This document shows, in pieces, positions 38,767-46,862 of a stretch of DNA of 64,000 bases. Each line of letters opens with the position of its first letter. Position 1 is the stretch's first letter. The position numbers were made by a program, and so were the translations under genes. Under the pieces are notes generated by a model, which was not told where the DNA came from, searched no databases, and saw nothing but the letters and a program-made list of their open reading frames with translations. The DNA is from Rhizobium sp. ACO-34A (lineage in GTDB: Bacteria > Pseudomonadota > Alphaproteobacteria > Rhizobiales > Rhizobiaceae): contig CP021371.1 in the NCBI GenBank assembly GCA_002600635.1, positions 4,672,001 through 4,736,000 of the forward strand. The letters are read 5' to 3'.

Positions 38767-39837
38767 TCAGTTGCCGATCTGGTCGGCCGTGTAGTAGCCG
38801 GAAGAGATCATGACGTCCTTGACGTTGCTCTTGTCGACTGCAACCGGCTTCAGCAGGTAGGACGGAACGACCTTGACACCGTTGTTGTAGGTCTTCGTGT
38901 CGTTCACTTCCGGCTCCTTGCCGTCCATGATGGACTCAACCATGTGCACGGCAACCTTGGCCAGTTCGCGGGTGTCCTTGAACACGGTCGAGTACTGCTC
39001 GTCTGCGAGGATCGACTTGACCGACGGCAGTTCGGCGTCCTGACCGGTTACAACCGGCATGACCATGTCGCCCGAACCGTAGCCGACGCCCTTGAGAGCG
39101 GACAGGATACCGATCGAGAGACCGTCATAGGGAGACAGAACGCCGTTGACCTTGGCGTCGGTATAGGTCGAGGACAGCAGGTTTTCCATGCGGGCCTGGG
39201 CGACGGTACCGTCCCAACGCAGCGTGCCGACCTGCTCCATGCCGGTCTGGCCCGACTTGATGACGACGTCACCGCTGTCGATCAGGGGCTGCAGCACGGA
39301 CATTGCGCCGTCGTAGAAGAAGAAGGCGTTGTTATCATCCGGCGAACCGCCGAACAGTTCGACGTTCCACGGCTTGGTGTCGGCGAACTTTGCCTTCAGA
39401 CCATCGACCAGGCTGGTAGCCTGAAGAACGCCGACCTGGAAGTTGTCGAAGGTTGCGTAATAGTCGACATTGGCGCTCTCACGAATGAGGCGGTCATAGG
39501 CAATGACCTTCACGCCGGATTCGCCGGCCTTCTGAAGGATATCCGACAGCGTCGTACCATCGATCGCACCGATGACGAGAACCTTGGCACCCTTGGTGAC
39601 CATGTTTTCGATCTGAGCGAGCTGATTGGGAATGTCGTCATCGGCAAATTGCAGGTCCGGCGTGAAGCCGGCTTCTTTGAACAGCTTTTCCATGGTCTCG
39701 CCGTCCGAGATCCAGCGCGTCGAAGTCTTCGTCGGCATCGAGATACCGACTACGCCCTTCGTTTCTGCGAATGCCGACGACGCGAATACGGCAACGCCGA
39801 TAGCGACAGACGCAATAAGACTGCTGATTTTCTTCAT
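38767..39837 (-). CDS. chvE: Multiple-sugar periplasmic binding protein ChvE
   Basis: Periplasmic binding protein for galactose, arabinose, glucose and related aldoses; in Agrobacterium it also presents sugars to the VirA sensor. The 356-residue product starts [14 protein letters not shown], with a signal peptide cleaved after SSAFA, then [20 protein letters not shown]. Sugar-site residues of the family are seen in YDRLIRES (Arg, Asp), [10 protein letters not shown] (Asp, Asn) and [19 protein letters not shown] precedes the ATG at 39837. It heads the gguABC operon and is divergent from gbpR. A virulence role depends on a VirA partner, which is not in this window. Confidence 0.96.
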   Translation of the reverse strand: MKKISSLIASVAIGVAVFASSAFAETKGVVGISMPTKTSTRWISDGETMEKLFKEAGFTPDLQFADDDIPNQLAQIENMVTKGAKVLVIGAIDGTTLSDILQKAGESGVKVIAYDRLIRESANVDYYATFDNFQVGVLQATSLVDGLKAKFADTKPWNVELFGGSPDDNNAFFFYDGAMSVLQPLIDSGDVVIKSGQTGMEQVGTLRWDGTVAQARMENLLSSTYTDAKVNGVLSPYDGLSIGILSALKGVGYGSGDMVMPVVTGQDAELPSVKSILADEQYSTVFKDTRELAKVAVHMVESIMDGKEPEVNDTKTYNNGVKVVPSYLLKPVAVDKSNVKDVMISSGYYTADQIGN

Positions 39838-39959
39838 GGATTCCTCCCTTGGCTGATCGTCCGGCCCCAGCTCCTTCTGGCAACCGTCCATTGCTAGAAC
39901 CGGCGCTCGCACAAGCGGCCCCCGATCTGTGGCGAGTCTTAACGGCTCGGATATATCGA

Positions 39960-39976
39960 TCAAATGAATTATTTGA
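39960..39976. promoter_or_regulatory. Inverted repeat in chvE-gbpR divergent promoter (candidate GbpR site)
   Basis: TCAAATGAATTATTTGA has perfect 6-base arms with a 5-base centre, in the A+T-rich region between the two divergent genes. LysR-type regulators bind such sites, so this may be the GbpR operator. It overlaps a candidate plus-strand -35 TTGACT (39973-39978), which with TGATAT (39995-40000) would form a gbpR promoter. Confidence 0.45.
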
Positions 39977-39998
39977 CTTTCTTCATACCATAATTGAT

Positions 39999-40955
39999 AT
40001 GTCGACCATGTCCGATATCATCGCCAACCGACTGCTCCCCAAACACTTCAATCTCGTCCGGGCCATCGTCGACCTCGGACAGCTGAGCCTTGCCGCCAAT
40101 TCGCTTGCGCTCACCCAGCCCGCCGCATCGCGCATGCTCTCGGAAATCGAGCATATCGTCGGCAGCCCGCTCTTCAGCCGCACGCCGAAGGGCATGGAGC
40201 CGACCGCGGTGGGCCGCGCGCTGGCGCTGAGAGCGCAGAACCTACTGATGGAGATCCGCGAGGCGGCCCGCGAGGTCGAGGCGATCAAGCGCGGCCTTTC
40301 CGGCACCGTGCGGATCGGCGCGGTGACGGGCGGCGCGGTCGGCTACGTCGTTCCGGCAATCGACGTGCTGAAGGCGGAAGCCGAGACGGCGGACATCCAT
40401 GTCGATGTGGCACCGAGCGGCCCGCTGATCGCCGATCTCATGGCCGGCCATCTCGATTTCGTCCTCGGGCGCATTCCCGCCGGCATCGATGCCCGCCAGT
40501 TCTCCATACAGGCGTCGCTGTCAGAGGAGGTCGATCTCCTGGTGCACCAGCGCCATCCGCTGGCCAATGCCGAGCACCTGACCTTTGCCGACCTCGTGCA
40601 CTTTCCCTGGGCGATGCAGGCCCCCGGTGCGCCGGTGCGTCAGGCCGTGGAGGAGGCATTTCTGGAACAGGGTGCGCCGATCCCCTTCAACATCGTCAAC
40701 ACCACCTCGCTTCTCGTCATGATCGCCATGCTCGCATCCTCGAATGCGATCGCGCCGATGTCGCGTGAAGTCTCCGACCTCCTCTGTCGCCAGACCACCG
40801 GCGCGGGGCTCTGTCAGCTCGACATAAGGGCGCCGATCAGCGTGGCGCCCTATCACCTGATCAGCATGGCCGGCAAACGCATGTCACCCGTGGCGCTCAG
40901 GCTGCGCGACTTGCTGCTGGCCGAATTCGAGAGCCGCCACAGGATATGGATCTGA
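39999..40955 (+). CDS. gbpR: LysR-family regulator of chvE (GbpR type)
   Basis: Sugar-responsive LysR regulator. The product is 318 residues from the ATG at 39999, or 315 from the ATG at 40008. The N-terminal helix-turn-helix is clear ([33 protein letters not shown] near residue 33), followed by a LysR substrate-binding domain ([19 protein letters not shown] near residue 100). It is transcribed away from chvE exactly as gbpR is in Agrobacterium, where GbpR activates chvE in response to galactose, arabinose and fucose. No Shine-Dalgarno sequence is visible before either ATG, and a candidate -10 ends at 40000, so translation from a leaderless message starting at the second ATG is possible. Confidence 0.88.
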   Translation: MSTMSDIIANRLLPKHFNLVRAIVDLGQLSLAANSLALTQPAASRMLSEIEHIVGSPLFSRTPKGMEPTAVGRALALRAQNLLMEIREAAREVEAIKRGLSGTVRIGAVTGGAVGYVVPAIDVLKAEAETADIHVDVAPSGPLIADLMAGHLDFVLGRIPAGIDARQFSIQASLSEEVDLLVHQRHPLANAEHLTFADLVHFPWAMQAPGAPVRQAVEEAFLEQGAPIPFNIVNTTSLLVMIAMLASSNAIAPMSREVSDLLCRQTTGAGLCQLDIRAPISVAPYHLISMAGKRMSPVALRLRDLLLAEFESRHRIWI

Positions 40956-41066
40956 CCGTTTTCCGGCGCGGCGACCAACCACGAAAGGCCAGCGAAGACT
41001 TGCAATTTCGATCCGGTCAGGCAAACTGTCATGCATCCGTCACGATGGAGACGTCGAGGAGTCTTG

Positions 41067-41465
41067 ATGACCGATGAGCCGGATTTGCAGGGACAGCCGT
41101 CGCACAGACAGGACGGAGGCCCCTCAGCCATCGTTGACCTGCAGGAATATCGACAGAGTCGGGACCCGCTGCCGGTCACCTTTCACCGCCGGGAACTCGA
41201 CGCGATCCTCTGGATCTACGGCCGCATGGTCGGCGAAGGCGAATGGCGCGATTACGCGATCGACCACCTGAAGGAAAAGGCCGTCTTTTCCGTCTTCAAG
41301 CGATCCGGCGAATATCCCCTCTACAGGATCGAGAAGAACCCCAAGCTCGCAGCAAAGCAGGGCGCGTTTTCCGTGGTCGGCACCGATGGCCGCATCCTGA
41401 AGCGCGGCCATGACCTGAAACAGGTGCTGAAGGTGTTCGACAAGGCTCTCAAGCTCGTCGAGTGA
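41067..41465 (+). CDS. DUF2794 domain protein
   Basis: Small conserved alphaproteobacterial protein of unknown function, 132 residues. After a variable N terminus it has the DUF2794 core: VTFHRRELDAILWIYGRMVGEGEWRDYAIDHLKEKAVFSVFKRSGEYPLYRIEKNP at residues about 37-95, then VVGTDGRILKRGHDL. There is no signal peptide or membrane segment, so it is probably cytosolic. The ATG at 41067 follows GAGGAG. It is monocistronic, between gbpR and a convergent acetyltransferase gene. No function can be assigned. Confidence 0.85.
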   Translation: MTDEPDLQGQPSHRQDGGPSAIVDLQEYRQSRDPLPVTFHRRELDAILWIYGRMVGEGEWRDYAIDHLKEKAVFSVFKRSGEYPLYRIEKNPKLAAKQGAFSVVGTDGRILKRGHDLKQVLKVFDKALKLVE

Positions 41466-41584
41466 AGTCATGCCAGCCGGAGAGCTGAATGCTTTTGCGG
41501 TAAGAGCAGGCGACACGTCCGCGAAATAGGTCCAACCGGTGATCGCGATGCGCTTCCATGGCTTCCGGATCGCCCACCGGAACC

Positions 41585-42142
41585 TCAGCCGGCAAACAAC
41601 GTTCCCGGATAACTCCGCGGGTCCGGATCGCTCGTATCCCCGTCACCGAGCGCGATCTGCATGAAGATGGTATCCAGCCATTGTTCATGCTTGAAGCCGG
41701 TACCGTTCAGCGTGCCGACCATACGGAAGCCGCAGGACCGGTGAACCGCGACCGAGGCCGGGCTGGCGCCGCCGATGACCGCCACCATCTGACGAAAACC
41801 GAGCGCGGTACAGCGCAAGACCAGTTCCTGCAGCAACAGGCGGCCGATCCCCTTGCCGCGACCTTTCCGGGCAATGTAGATCGAATCCTCCACCAGCCAG
41901 CGATAGGCAGGTCTCGTGCGGAATGCCGAGGCATAGGCATAGCCCGCCACCTCTCCGTCTTCATCGACAGCCACGATGTAGGGATAGCCCTGACCCGTGA
42001 TCGCCTGAAAACGCCGCTGCATCTCCGCCAGATCCGGCGGGGTAATCTCGTAGCTCGCCGTGCCGTTGAGCACGGCTTCCTCATAGATGGAGGCAATGGC
42101 GGGAAGGTCGTTCGACGTCGCGTCGCGAAGGGCAGGGATCAT
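41585..42142 (-). CDS. GNAT-family N-acetyltransferase (phosphinothricin-type)
   Basis: Acetyl-CoA-dependent N-acetyltransferase of the Pat/YncA group, 185 residues. The N-terminal block IPALRDATSNDLPAIASIYEEAVLNGTASYE, the substrate-side YAYASAFRTRPAYRWLVEDSIYI and the acetyl-CoA loop RKGRGKGIGRLLLQ near residue 92 are all typical, as is the final SVAVHRSCGFRMVGTL. I chose the ATG at 42142; the frame extends to 42199 but the extra 19 residues look non-conserved. Homologues acetylate methionine derivatives or phosphinothricin, but the real substrate cannot be told. It is downstream of the MFS gene but separated by a terminator. Confidence 0.85.
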   Translation of the reverse strand: MIPALRDATSNDLPAIASIYEEAVLNGTASYEITPPDLAEMQRRFQAITGQGYPYIVAVDEDGEVAGYAYASAFRTRPAYRWLVEDSIYIARKGRGKGIGRLLLQELVLRCTALGFRQMVAVIGGASPASVAVHRSCGFRMVGTLNGTGFKHEQWLDTIFMQIALGDGDTSDPDPRSYPGTLFAG

Positions 42143-42276
42143 GGAAAAGCAGCCGATATGGAAAAGGTATGTTTTCTGTTTCACACTCATCCCGCCCATG
42201 CAAGGTGGATGACGGCGGCACCCTTGAGCACATGCTTCTGGCCTGGATTCTGGCGGGATCTGACGTCAGAAAAGAG

Positions 42277-42303
42277 AAAACCCGGCGCTTTGCACCGGGT
42301 TTT
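42277..42303 (-). terminator. Terminator of MFS gene
   Basis: AAAACCCGG (42277-42285) pairs with CCGGGTTTT (42295-42303) around a 9-base loop. On the minus strand it ends in TTTT, 26 bases after the MFS stop. It isolates the MFS gene from the acetyltransferase gene. Confidence 0.85.
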
Positions 42304-42328
42304 CGAGTAGTCGGCCTGATGTGCGTTA

Positions 42329-44206
42329 TCAGGCGTTGATGTCGTTGTCCTTGGTCTCGCGAAGGAAGATCATGCCGACCACGAAGGAGAAGGCAGCGAT
42401 CACGATCGGGTACCAGAGACCGTAGTAGATGTCGCCCTTGGCGGCACTCATTGCGAACGCCGTCGCCGGAAGCAGACCACCGAACCAGCCGTTGCCGATG
42501 TGGTAGGGCAGGGACATGCCGGTGTAGCGGATGCGCGTCGGGAACATCTCGACGAGCATGGCGGCGATCGGGCCGTAAACCATGGTGACATAGATCATCA
42601 GCACGGTCAGGACAGCGATGACGCCGACCCAGTTCACGCTGGCCGGATCGGCCACCATCTTGAACGCACCGCCGTTGGCGATGGTGTAGACAGGCATTTC
42701 GGTGGCGCCGGCGGCTTCTTCGGCAGTCAGCAGCTTTTCGGTGACGAGCTGGCTGGTGGCGACCGTTTCCTTTTCACCGGCGCGGACGGCCGCAGCGTCG
42801 AGCGCGAGTTCGGGGTTGGCGGCGACGAAGGCGTCGAGCTTGGAGTCCGGAACCTTCACGGAACCGCGAACCAGCGGGTAACCGTTGGCCTGCAGGGCAA
42901 CGTTGATGCTCTTCTGCATCGCCGCATCGTGCGCCTTGGCCTGATCTGCCGACTTGATCGCGTCATAGCTTTCAACGGTCGCATCGCCGATCTTGATCGT
43001 TGCCGCGGAACCGGCGGGACCTGCGACGACGTCATACGGAACCGAGTTCTTGGTAAGCGTCGAGGTTGCGATATCGCAGGAGGTGGTGAACTTCGCCGTG
43101 CCGGTCGGGTTGAACTGGAAGTTGCAATCCTTCGGATCGGCGGTGACGGTTGCGCGGATATTGGCCTGGGCAGCGGCAAGCGCCGGATTACCGAACTCGG
43201 TCATGGCCTTGAACAGCGGGAAGTAGGTCAGCACGGCGAGCAGCAGGCCTGCCATGATGATCGGCTTGCGGCCGATCTTGTCCGACAGCCAGCCGAACAC
43301 GACGAAGAACATGGTGCCGATGGCAAGCGCGATGGCGACCATGATGTTGGCGTTCTGGGCATCGACCTTCAGGACGTTCTGCAGGAAGAACAGCGCGTAG
43401 AACTGGCCGGAATACCAGACCACGGCCTGACCGGCGACAGCGCCGAGCAGGGCGAGAATGGCAACCTTGGCGTTCTTCCACTGGCCGAAGGCCTCGGAGA
43501 TCGGCGCCTTCGAATGGGTGCCCTCTTCCTTCATCTTCTTGAAGGCCGGGGACTCGTTCATCTTCATGCGGATCCAGACCGAGACGCCCAGAAGAAGCGC
43601 CGAGAGCAGGAACGGAATGCGCCAGCCCCATTCGGCGAAAGCCTCGCGGCCCATGAGCGTCTGGATGCCGAGAATGATCAGCAGCGAGAGGAAGAGACCG
43701 AGCGTTGCGGTTGTCTGGATCCACGAGGTGTAGAAGCCGCGACGGCCATGCGGGGCATGTTCGGCGACGTAGGTCGCGGCACCGCCGTATTCACCGCCGA
43801 GCGCCAGGCCCTGCAGCATGCGCAGCACGATCAGGATGATCGGAGCGGCAATGCCGATGGTGGCGGAACCGGGCAGAAGACCGACCAGGAAGGTCGATGC
43901 GCCCATGATCAGGATGGTGACGAGGAAGGTATACTTGCGACCAACCATATCGCCGAGCCGGCCGAACACCAGCGCGCCGAAGGGACGGACAAGGAAGCCC
44001 GCCGCAAAGGCGAGAAGGGTGAAGATGTTACGGGTCGCTTCCGGATACTGCGAGAAGAAGGTCGCGCCGATATAAAGCGCCAGTGAACCGTAAAGATAGA
44101 AATCATACCACTCGAAGACCGTGCCGAGCGACGACGCAAAGATAACCTTGCGTTCCTCGGCGGTCATGCCACGCGGCGAGCCGCTAACGGCTGCGACATT
44201 TGCCAT
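42329..44206 (-). CDS. MHS-type MFS transporter with large loop insert
   Basis: Predicted proton-coupled uptake carrier for an organic acid or zwitterion (metabolite:H+ symporter subfamily). The protein has 625 residues, against about 430-550 in most relatives. The N-terminal half is standard: SLGTVFEWYDFYLYGSLA near residue 26, GRLGDMVGRKYTFL near residue 82 and GLALGGEYGGAATYVAEHAPHGRRGFYTSW near residue 133. Between helices 8 and 9, at about residues 335-505, is a soluble insert of roughly 170 residues containing TSCDIATSTLTKNSVPYDVV and Ala-rich segments. Helices resume at NWVGVIAVLTVLMIYVTMVYGPIAAMLVEMFPTRIRYTGMSLPYHIGNG. GGAGGAATT precedes the ATG. The insert is probably periplasmic. 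Confidence 0.88.
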   Translation of the reverse strand: MANVAAVSGSPRGMTAEERKVIFASSLGTVFEWYDFYLYGSLALYIGATFFSQYPEATRNIFTLLAFAAGFLVRPFGALVFGRLGDMVGRKYTFLVTILIMGASTFLVGLLPGSATIGIAAPIILIVLRMLQGLALGGEYGGAATYVAEHAPHGRRGFYTSWIQTTATLGLFLSLLIILGIQTLMGREAFAEWGWRIPFLLSALLLGVSVWIRMKMNESPAFKKMKEEGTHSKAPISEAFGQWKNAKVAILALLGAVAGQAVVWYSGQFYALFFLQNVLKVDAQNANIMVAIALAIGTMFFVVFGWLSDKIGRKPIIMAGLLLAVLTYFPLFKAMTEFGNPALAAAQANIRATVTADPKDCNFQFNPTGTAKFTTSCDIATSTLTKNSVPYDVVAGPAGSAATIKIGDATVESYDAIKSADQAKAHDAAMQKSINVALQANGYPLVRGSVKVPDSKLDAFVAANPELALDAAAVRAGEKETVATSQLVTEKLLTAEEAAGATEMPVYTIANGGAFKMVADPASVNWVGVIAVLTVLMIYVTMVYGPIAAMLVEMFPTRIRYTGMSLPYHIGNGWFGGLLPATAFAMSAAKGDIYYGLWYPIVIAAFSFVVGMIFLRETKDNDINA

Positions 44207-44569
44207 TGTAATTCCTCCACTAAGATAAGGTCCCCCTTCACAACGACCGACCCAATGCTCCTCCGGGTCGTTTTGTCGCGGTACAGGTTGTTAACAGACT
44301 GGCAGAAATCCGGAAAAAGCGGAGAGATGCTTTGGACGTATGACTTAAGTCTAATTTCCCCGCCCTGATATGTCGTAACTGAAACAAGTCACGCAATTAA
44401 TATCTTTTTAACGACAAAATCGGAGGTTGCCCGGAGGAGTGACCGCTCCGACATTGCGAGCGGCAGGGGTGGCTCGGGCCGGAAATCACGACAATGAGCC
44501 CGAATGCGTGCTTTTGCTTGACTCCGGGCAAAAACGCCTTATTAGCTCGGCGCGACAAGGGACCAAACC
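44207..44569. promoter_or_regulatory. Divergent promoter region between MFS gene and asd leader
   Basis: The region holds an A+T-rich tract with a perfect palindrome GACTTAAGTC at 44342-44351, about 135 bases upstream of the MFS start. On the plus strand TTGACT (44518-44523) with a 17-base spacer and ATTAGC (44541-44546) forms a candidate promoter for the leader ORF and asd; CTTGAC is the usual -35 form in rhizobia. Confidence 0.45.
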
Positions 44570-44689
44570 ATGCAATTCTTCGGCTCATCCGTTATTGGGG
44601 TGTCCGACCTGGCGCTCGCCGCCGGGGCGATTTTGCATGTCGCCCTTTCATCCACGACCAAGGCCAAAACGACGACGAAAACCGTCTGA
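44570..44689 (+). CDS. Candidate Thr/Lys-rich leader peptide before asd
   Basis: A 39-codon ORF with AAGGGA 7 bases before its ATG. It begins MQFFGSSVIGVSDLAL and ends SSTTKAKTTTKTV, so the last 13 residues hold six Thr and three Lys. Asd makes aspartate semialdehyde, the common precursor of Lys, Thr and Met, so a Thr/Lys run just before its gene recalls attenuator leaders such as ThrL. The stop lies 108 bases before the asd ATG and is followed by RNA able to fold over the asd ribosome-binding site. Alternatively it is an ordinary small protein with a hydrophobic middle. Confidence 0.4.
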   Translation: MQFFGSSVIGVSDLALAAGAILHVALSSTTKAKTTTKTV

Positions 44690-44703
44690 CGTCTCTGGCC
44701 ACC

Positions 44704-44791
44704 GCTCTCTCCCCGGCACGGCCGGGGACATGGAAGGTCCGTGCTCGGCTTCCTTCCTCCCTCACCACCCGCGGAGAGACAGAAAGAGAGC
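44704..44791 (+). promoter_or_regulatory. Leader RNA structures over the asd ribosome-binding site
   Basis: GCTCTCT (44704-44710) is fully complementary to AGAGAGC (44785-44791), which is the ribosome-binding region of asd (ATG at 44798). Next to it CCCCGGC-acg-GCCGGGG (44711-44727) forms a strong hairpin, and GCACGG (44716-44721) can instead pair with CCGTGC (44739-44744), so exclusive folds exist. No T-run follows, so any control would act on translation. Confidence 0.4.
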
Positions 44792-44797
44792 TTTTAA

Positions 44798-45832
44798 ATG
44801 GGTTTCAAGATTGCAGTCGCGGGCGCTACCGGCAATGTCGGGCGCGAAATGCTGGGCATCCTCTCCGAACGGGGCTTCCCTGCCGATGAAGTGGTAGCGC
44901 TGGCCTCCGCCCGCTCGCAGGGCACCGAGGTCTCCTTCGGCGACAAAACGCTGAAGGTCCAGAACCTCGAAAACTACGATTTCTCCGATACCGACATTTG
45001 CCTGATGTCTGCCGGCGGCACCGTTTCCCAGAAGTGGTCGCCGAAGATCGGCCAGCAGGGTTGCGTCGTCATCGACAACTCGTCTGCCTGGCGCTACGAC
45101 GCCGACGTTCCGCTGATCGTTCCGGAAGTCAACCCGGACGCAATCGCGGACTTCAAGAAGCGCAACATCATCGCCAACCCGAATTGCTCCACGGCCCAGC
45201 TCGTCGTCGCGCTGAAGCCGCTTCATGACGCCGCCAAGATCAAGCGCGTCGTTGTCTCGACCTACCAGTCGGTTTCCGGTGCCGGCAAGGAAGGCATGGA
45301 CGAGCTGTTCACCCAGACCCGCGCCGTCTTCGTCGCCGACCCGATCGAAGCGAAGAAGTTCACCAAGCGCATCGCCTTCAACGTCATTCCGCACATCGAC
45401 GTCTTCATGGAAGACGGCTACACCAAGGAAGAGTGGAAGGTTCTCGCCGAGACCAAGAAGATGCTCGACCCGAAGATCAAGGTTACCTGCACGGCAGTGC
45501 GCGTGCCGGTTTTCATCGGCCATTCGGAAGCGGTCAACATCGAGTTCGAAAACGAAATCACCGCCGATCAGGCCCGTGACATCCTGCGCGAAGCCCCGGG
45601 TTGCCTCGTCGTCGACAAGCGCGAGAACGGCGGCTACGTAACTCCGCTCGAATGCGCCGGCGAAGACGCGACCTACATCTCGCGTATCCGCGAAGACGCA
45701 ACCGTCGAGAACGGCCTCAACATCTGGGTCGTCTCCGACAACCTGCGCAAGGGTGCCGCACTCAACGCCGTCCAGATTGCCGAGCTTCTCGTCAATCGCG
45801 GCCTGATCAAGCCGAAGAAGGCTGCTGCCTGA
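44798..45832 (+). CDS. asd: Aspartate-semialdehyde dehydrogenase Asd
   Basis: Reduces aspartyl phosphate to aspartate semialdehyde, the branch point to lysine/diaminopimelate, threonine and methionine. The 344-residue product has the NADP-binding GATGNVGREML near residue 9, the catalytic Cys in NPNCSTAQLVVAL near residue 131, the QSVSGAGKEGMDEL block near residue 157 and the catalytic His in FIGHSEAVNIEFE near residue 245. The ribosome-binding site GAGAGC precedes the ATG at 44798 by 7 bases. It is followed by its own terminator; dapF, the later gene of the same pathway, lies 42 kb away in this window. Confidence 0.98.
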   Translation: MGFKIAVAGATGNVGREMLGILSERGFPADEVVALASARSQGTEVSFGDKTLKVQNLENYDFSDTDICLMSAGGTVSQKWSPKIGQQGCVVIDNSSAWRYDADVPLIVPEVNPDAIADFKKRNIIANPNCSTAQLVVALKPLHDAAKIKRVVVSTYQSVSGAGKEGMDELFTQTRAVFVADPIEAKKFTKRIAFNVIPHIDVFMEDGYTKEEWKVLAETKKMLDPKIKVTCTAVRVPVFIGHSEAVNIEFENEITADQARDILREAPGCLVVDKRENGGYVTPLECAGEDATYISRIREDATVENGLNIWVVSDNLRKGAALNAVQIAELLVNRGLIKPKKAAA

Positions 45833-45845
45833 AAAATGATAGTCT

Positions 45846-45886
45846 GGCCCGCCGATCACGACAGAGGCGGGCCGCTTCATCTTTTT
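45846..45886 (+). terminator. Terminator of asd
   Basis: GGCCCGCC (45846-45853) pairs with GGCGGGCC (45866-45873) around a 12-base loop, and CTTTTT follows at 45881-45886. It starts 14 bases after the asd stop. Confidence 0.75.
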
Positions 45887-45998
45887 GTGAGTGGTAACCA
45901 GTCGGAAATACTTCCGGAATAGTTGAATGAGACGTGACAGAATCAGCGCCCGCTGGCATGTTGCGACAAAGACTAAATAAGCGAACAACGAGGCATCG

Positions 45999-46820
45999 AT
46001 GCGTCTGTCCAGAATCTCGGCAGCAGCTCTTTTGACAGCGGCAGTATTTTCCATGACGGCCGGCAGCGCCGCTGCCGCAAAATGCAGCAGCACGTCGGCC
46101 GGTTTCGACCAGTGGATCGATGAATTCAAGCAGGAAGCCAGCAGCCAGGGCGTCAGCCCGTCCGTGCTGAACAAGGTGTTTTCGAACGTATCCTACAACA
46201 CCGCCACCATTCGCGCCGATCGCGGCATGAAGAGCTTCAAGCTGTCCTTCGACCAGTTCATGCAGAAGCGTGGCGGAGCCGCGATCATCTCGCGCGGCAA
46301 GGGCATGAAGAAGAACAATGCCGCTCTTTTCGCCAGGATCGAGCAGCGCTATGGCGTTCCGGCTGGTCCGCTGATCGCGATCTGGGGCATGGAAACGGGC
46401 TTCGGTTCGTTCCTTGGCAAGGAGCACACCCTTTCCGCCGTCGCCACGCTCGCCTTCGATTGCCGCCGCACGGAATATTTCACCGACCAGCTCTATGCAG
46501 CGCTTGAACTGGTCGCCAGCAACGAGCTTTCCCTGACCGCCGTCGGCGCCGCCCATGGCGAAATCGGCCAGACACAGTTCCTGCCGCGCAATGTCGTGCG
46601 CTACGGCGTGGACGGCGATGGCGACGGCCGCATCGATCTCGTTCGCTCCAAGGCCGATGCGCTGGCATCCACCGCAAACTTCCTGAAGGGCCATGGCTGG
46701 CGGGCAGGCGCCGGCTACCAGCAGGGCCAGCCGAACTTCGCTGCCATTCAGGGCTGGAATGCCGCCACCGTCTACCAGCAGGCAATTGCCTATATCGGCG
46801 CACAGATCGACGGCCAGTAA
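45999..46820 (+). CDS. Lytic murein transglycosylase (MltB family)
   Basis: Periplasmic enzyme that cleaves the glycan strands of peptidoglycan to anhydromuropeptides. The 273-residue product has a signal peptide (MRLSRISAAALLTAAVFSM, cleaved near AAAA at about residue 27), no lipobox Cys at the expected place, and the MltB-type catalytic core: PLIAIWGMETGFGSFLGKE near residue 124 with the catalytic Glu, and GAAHGEIGQTQFLPRNVVRYGVDGDGDG near residue 185. The C-terminal peptidoglycan-binding domain of longer relatives is missing. GAGGCA lies 5 bases before the ATG. It is monocistronic, convergent with the diguanylate cyclase. Confidence 0.92.
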   Translation: MRLSRISAAALLTAAVFSMTAGSAAAAKCSSTSAGFDQWIDEFKQEASSQGVSPSVLNKVFSNVSYNTATIRADRGMKSFKLSFDQFMQKRGGAAIISRGKGMKKNNAALFARIEQRYGVPAGPLIAIWGMETGFGSFLGKEHTLSAVATLAFDCRRTEYFTDQLYAALELVASNELSLTAVGAAHGEIGQTQFLPRNVVRYGVDGDGDGRIDLVRSKADALASTANFLKGHGWRAGAGYQQGQPNFAAIQGWNAATVYQQAIAYIGAQIDGQ

Positions 46821-46862
46821 GCCACCGGGCCCAGTAAAACGTCCCGGGAAAGACGGAAGGCA

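Noticed and set aside
38767..39837. Virulence (Ti-plasmid-type) gene region
   Set aside because: ChvE has a role in vir induction in Agrobacterium, but there are no vir or T-DNA genes here and the locus is an ordinary chromosomal sugar operon.
41585..42142. Phosphinothricin (herbicide) resistance gene
   Set aside because: The protein is in the same GNAT group, but housekeeping methionine-derivative acetyltransferases are equally similar; the specific call is not supported.
44342..44351. GACTTAAGTC palindrome as an operator
   Set aside because: A 10-base palindrome alone, about 135 bases from the MFS start, is too weak for a separate call; it is mentioned with the promoter region.
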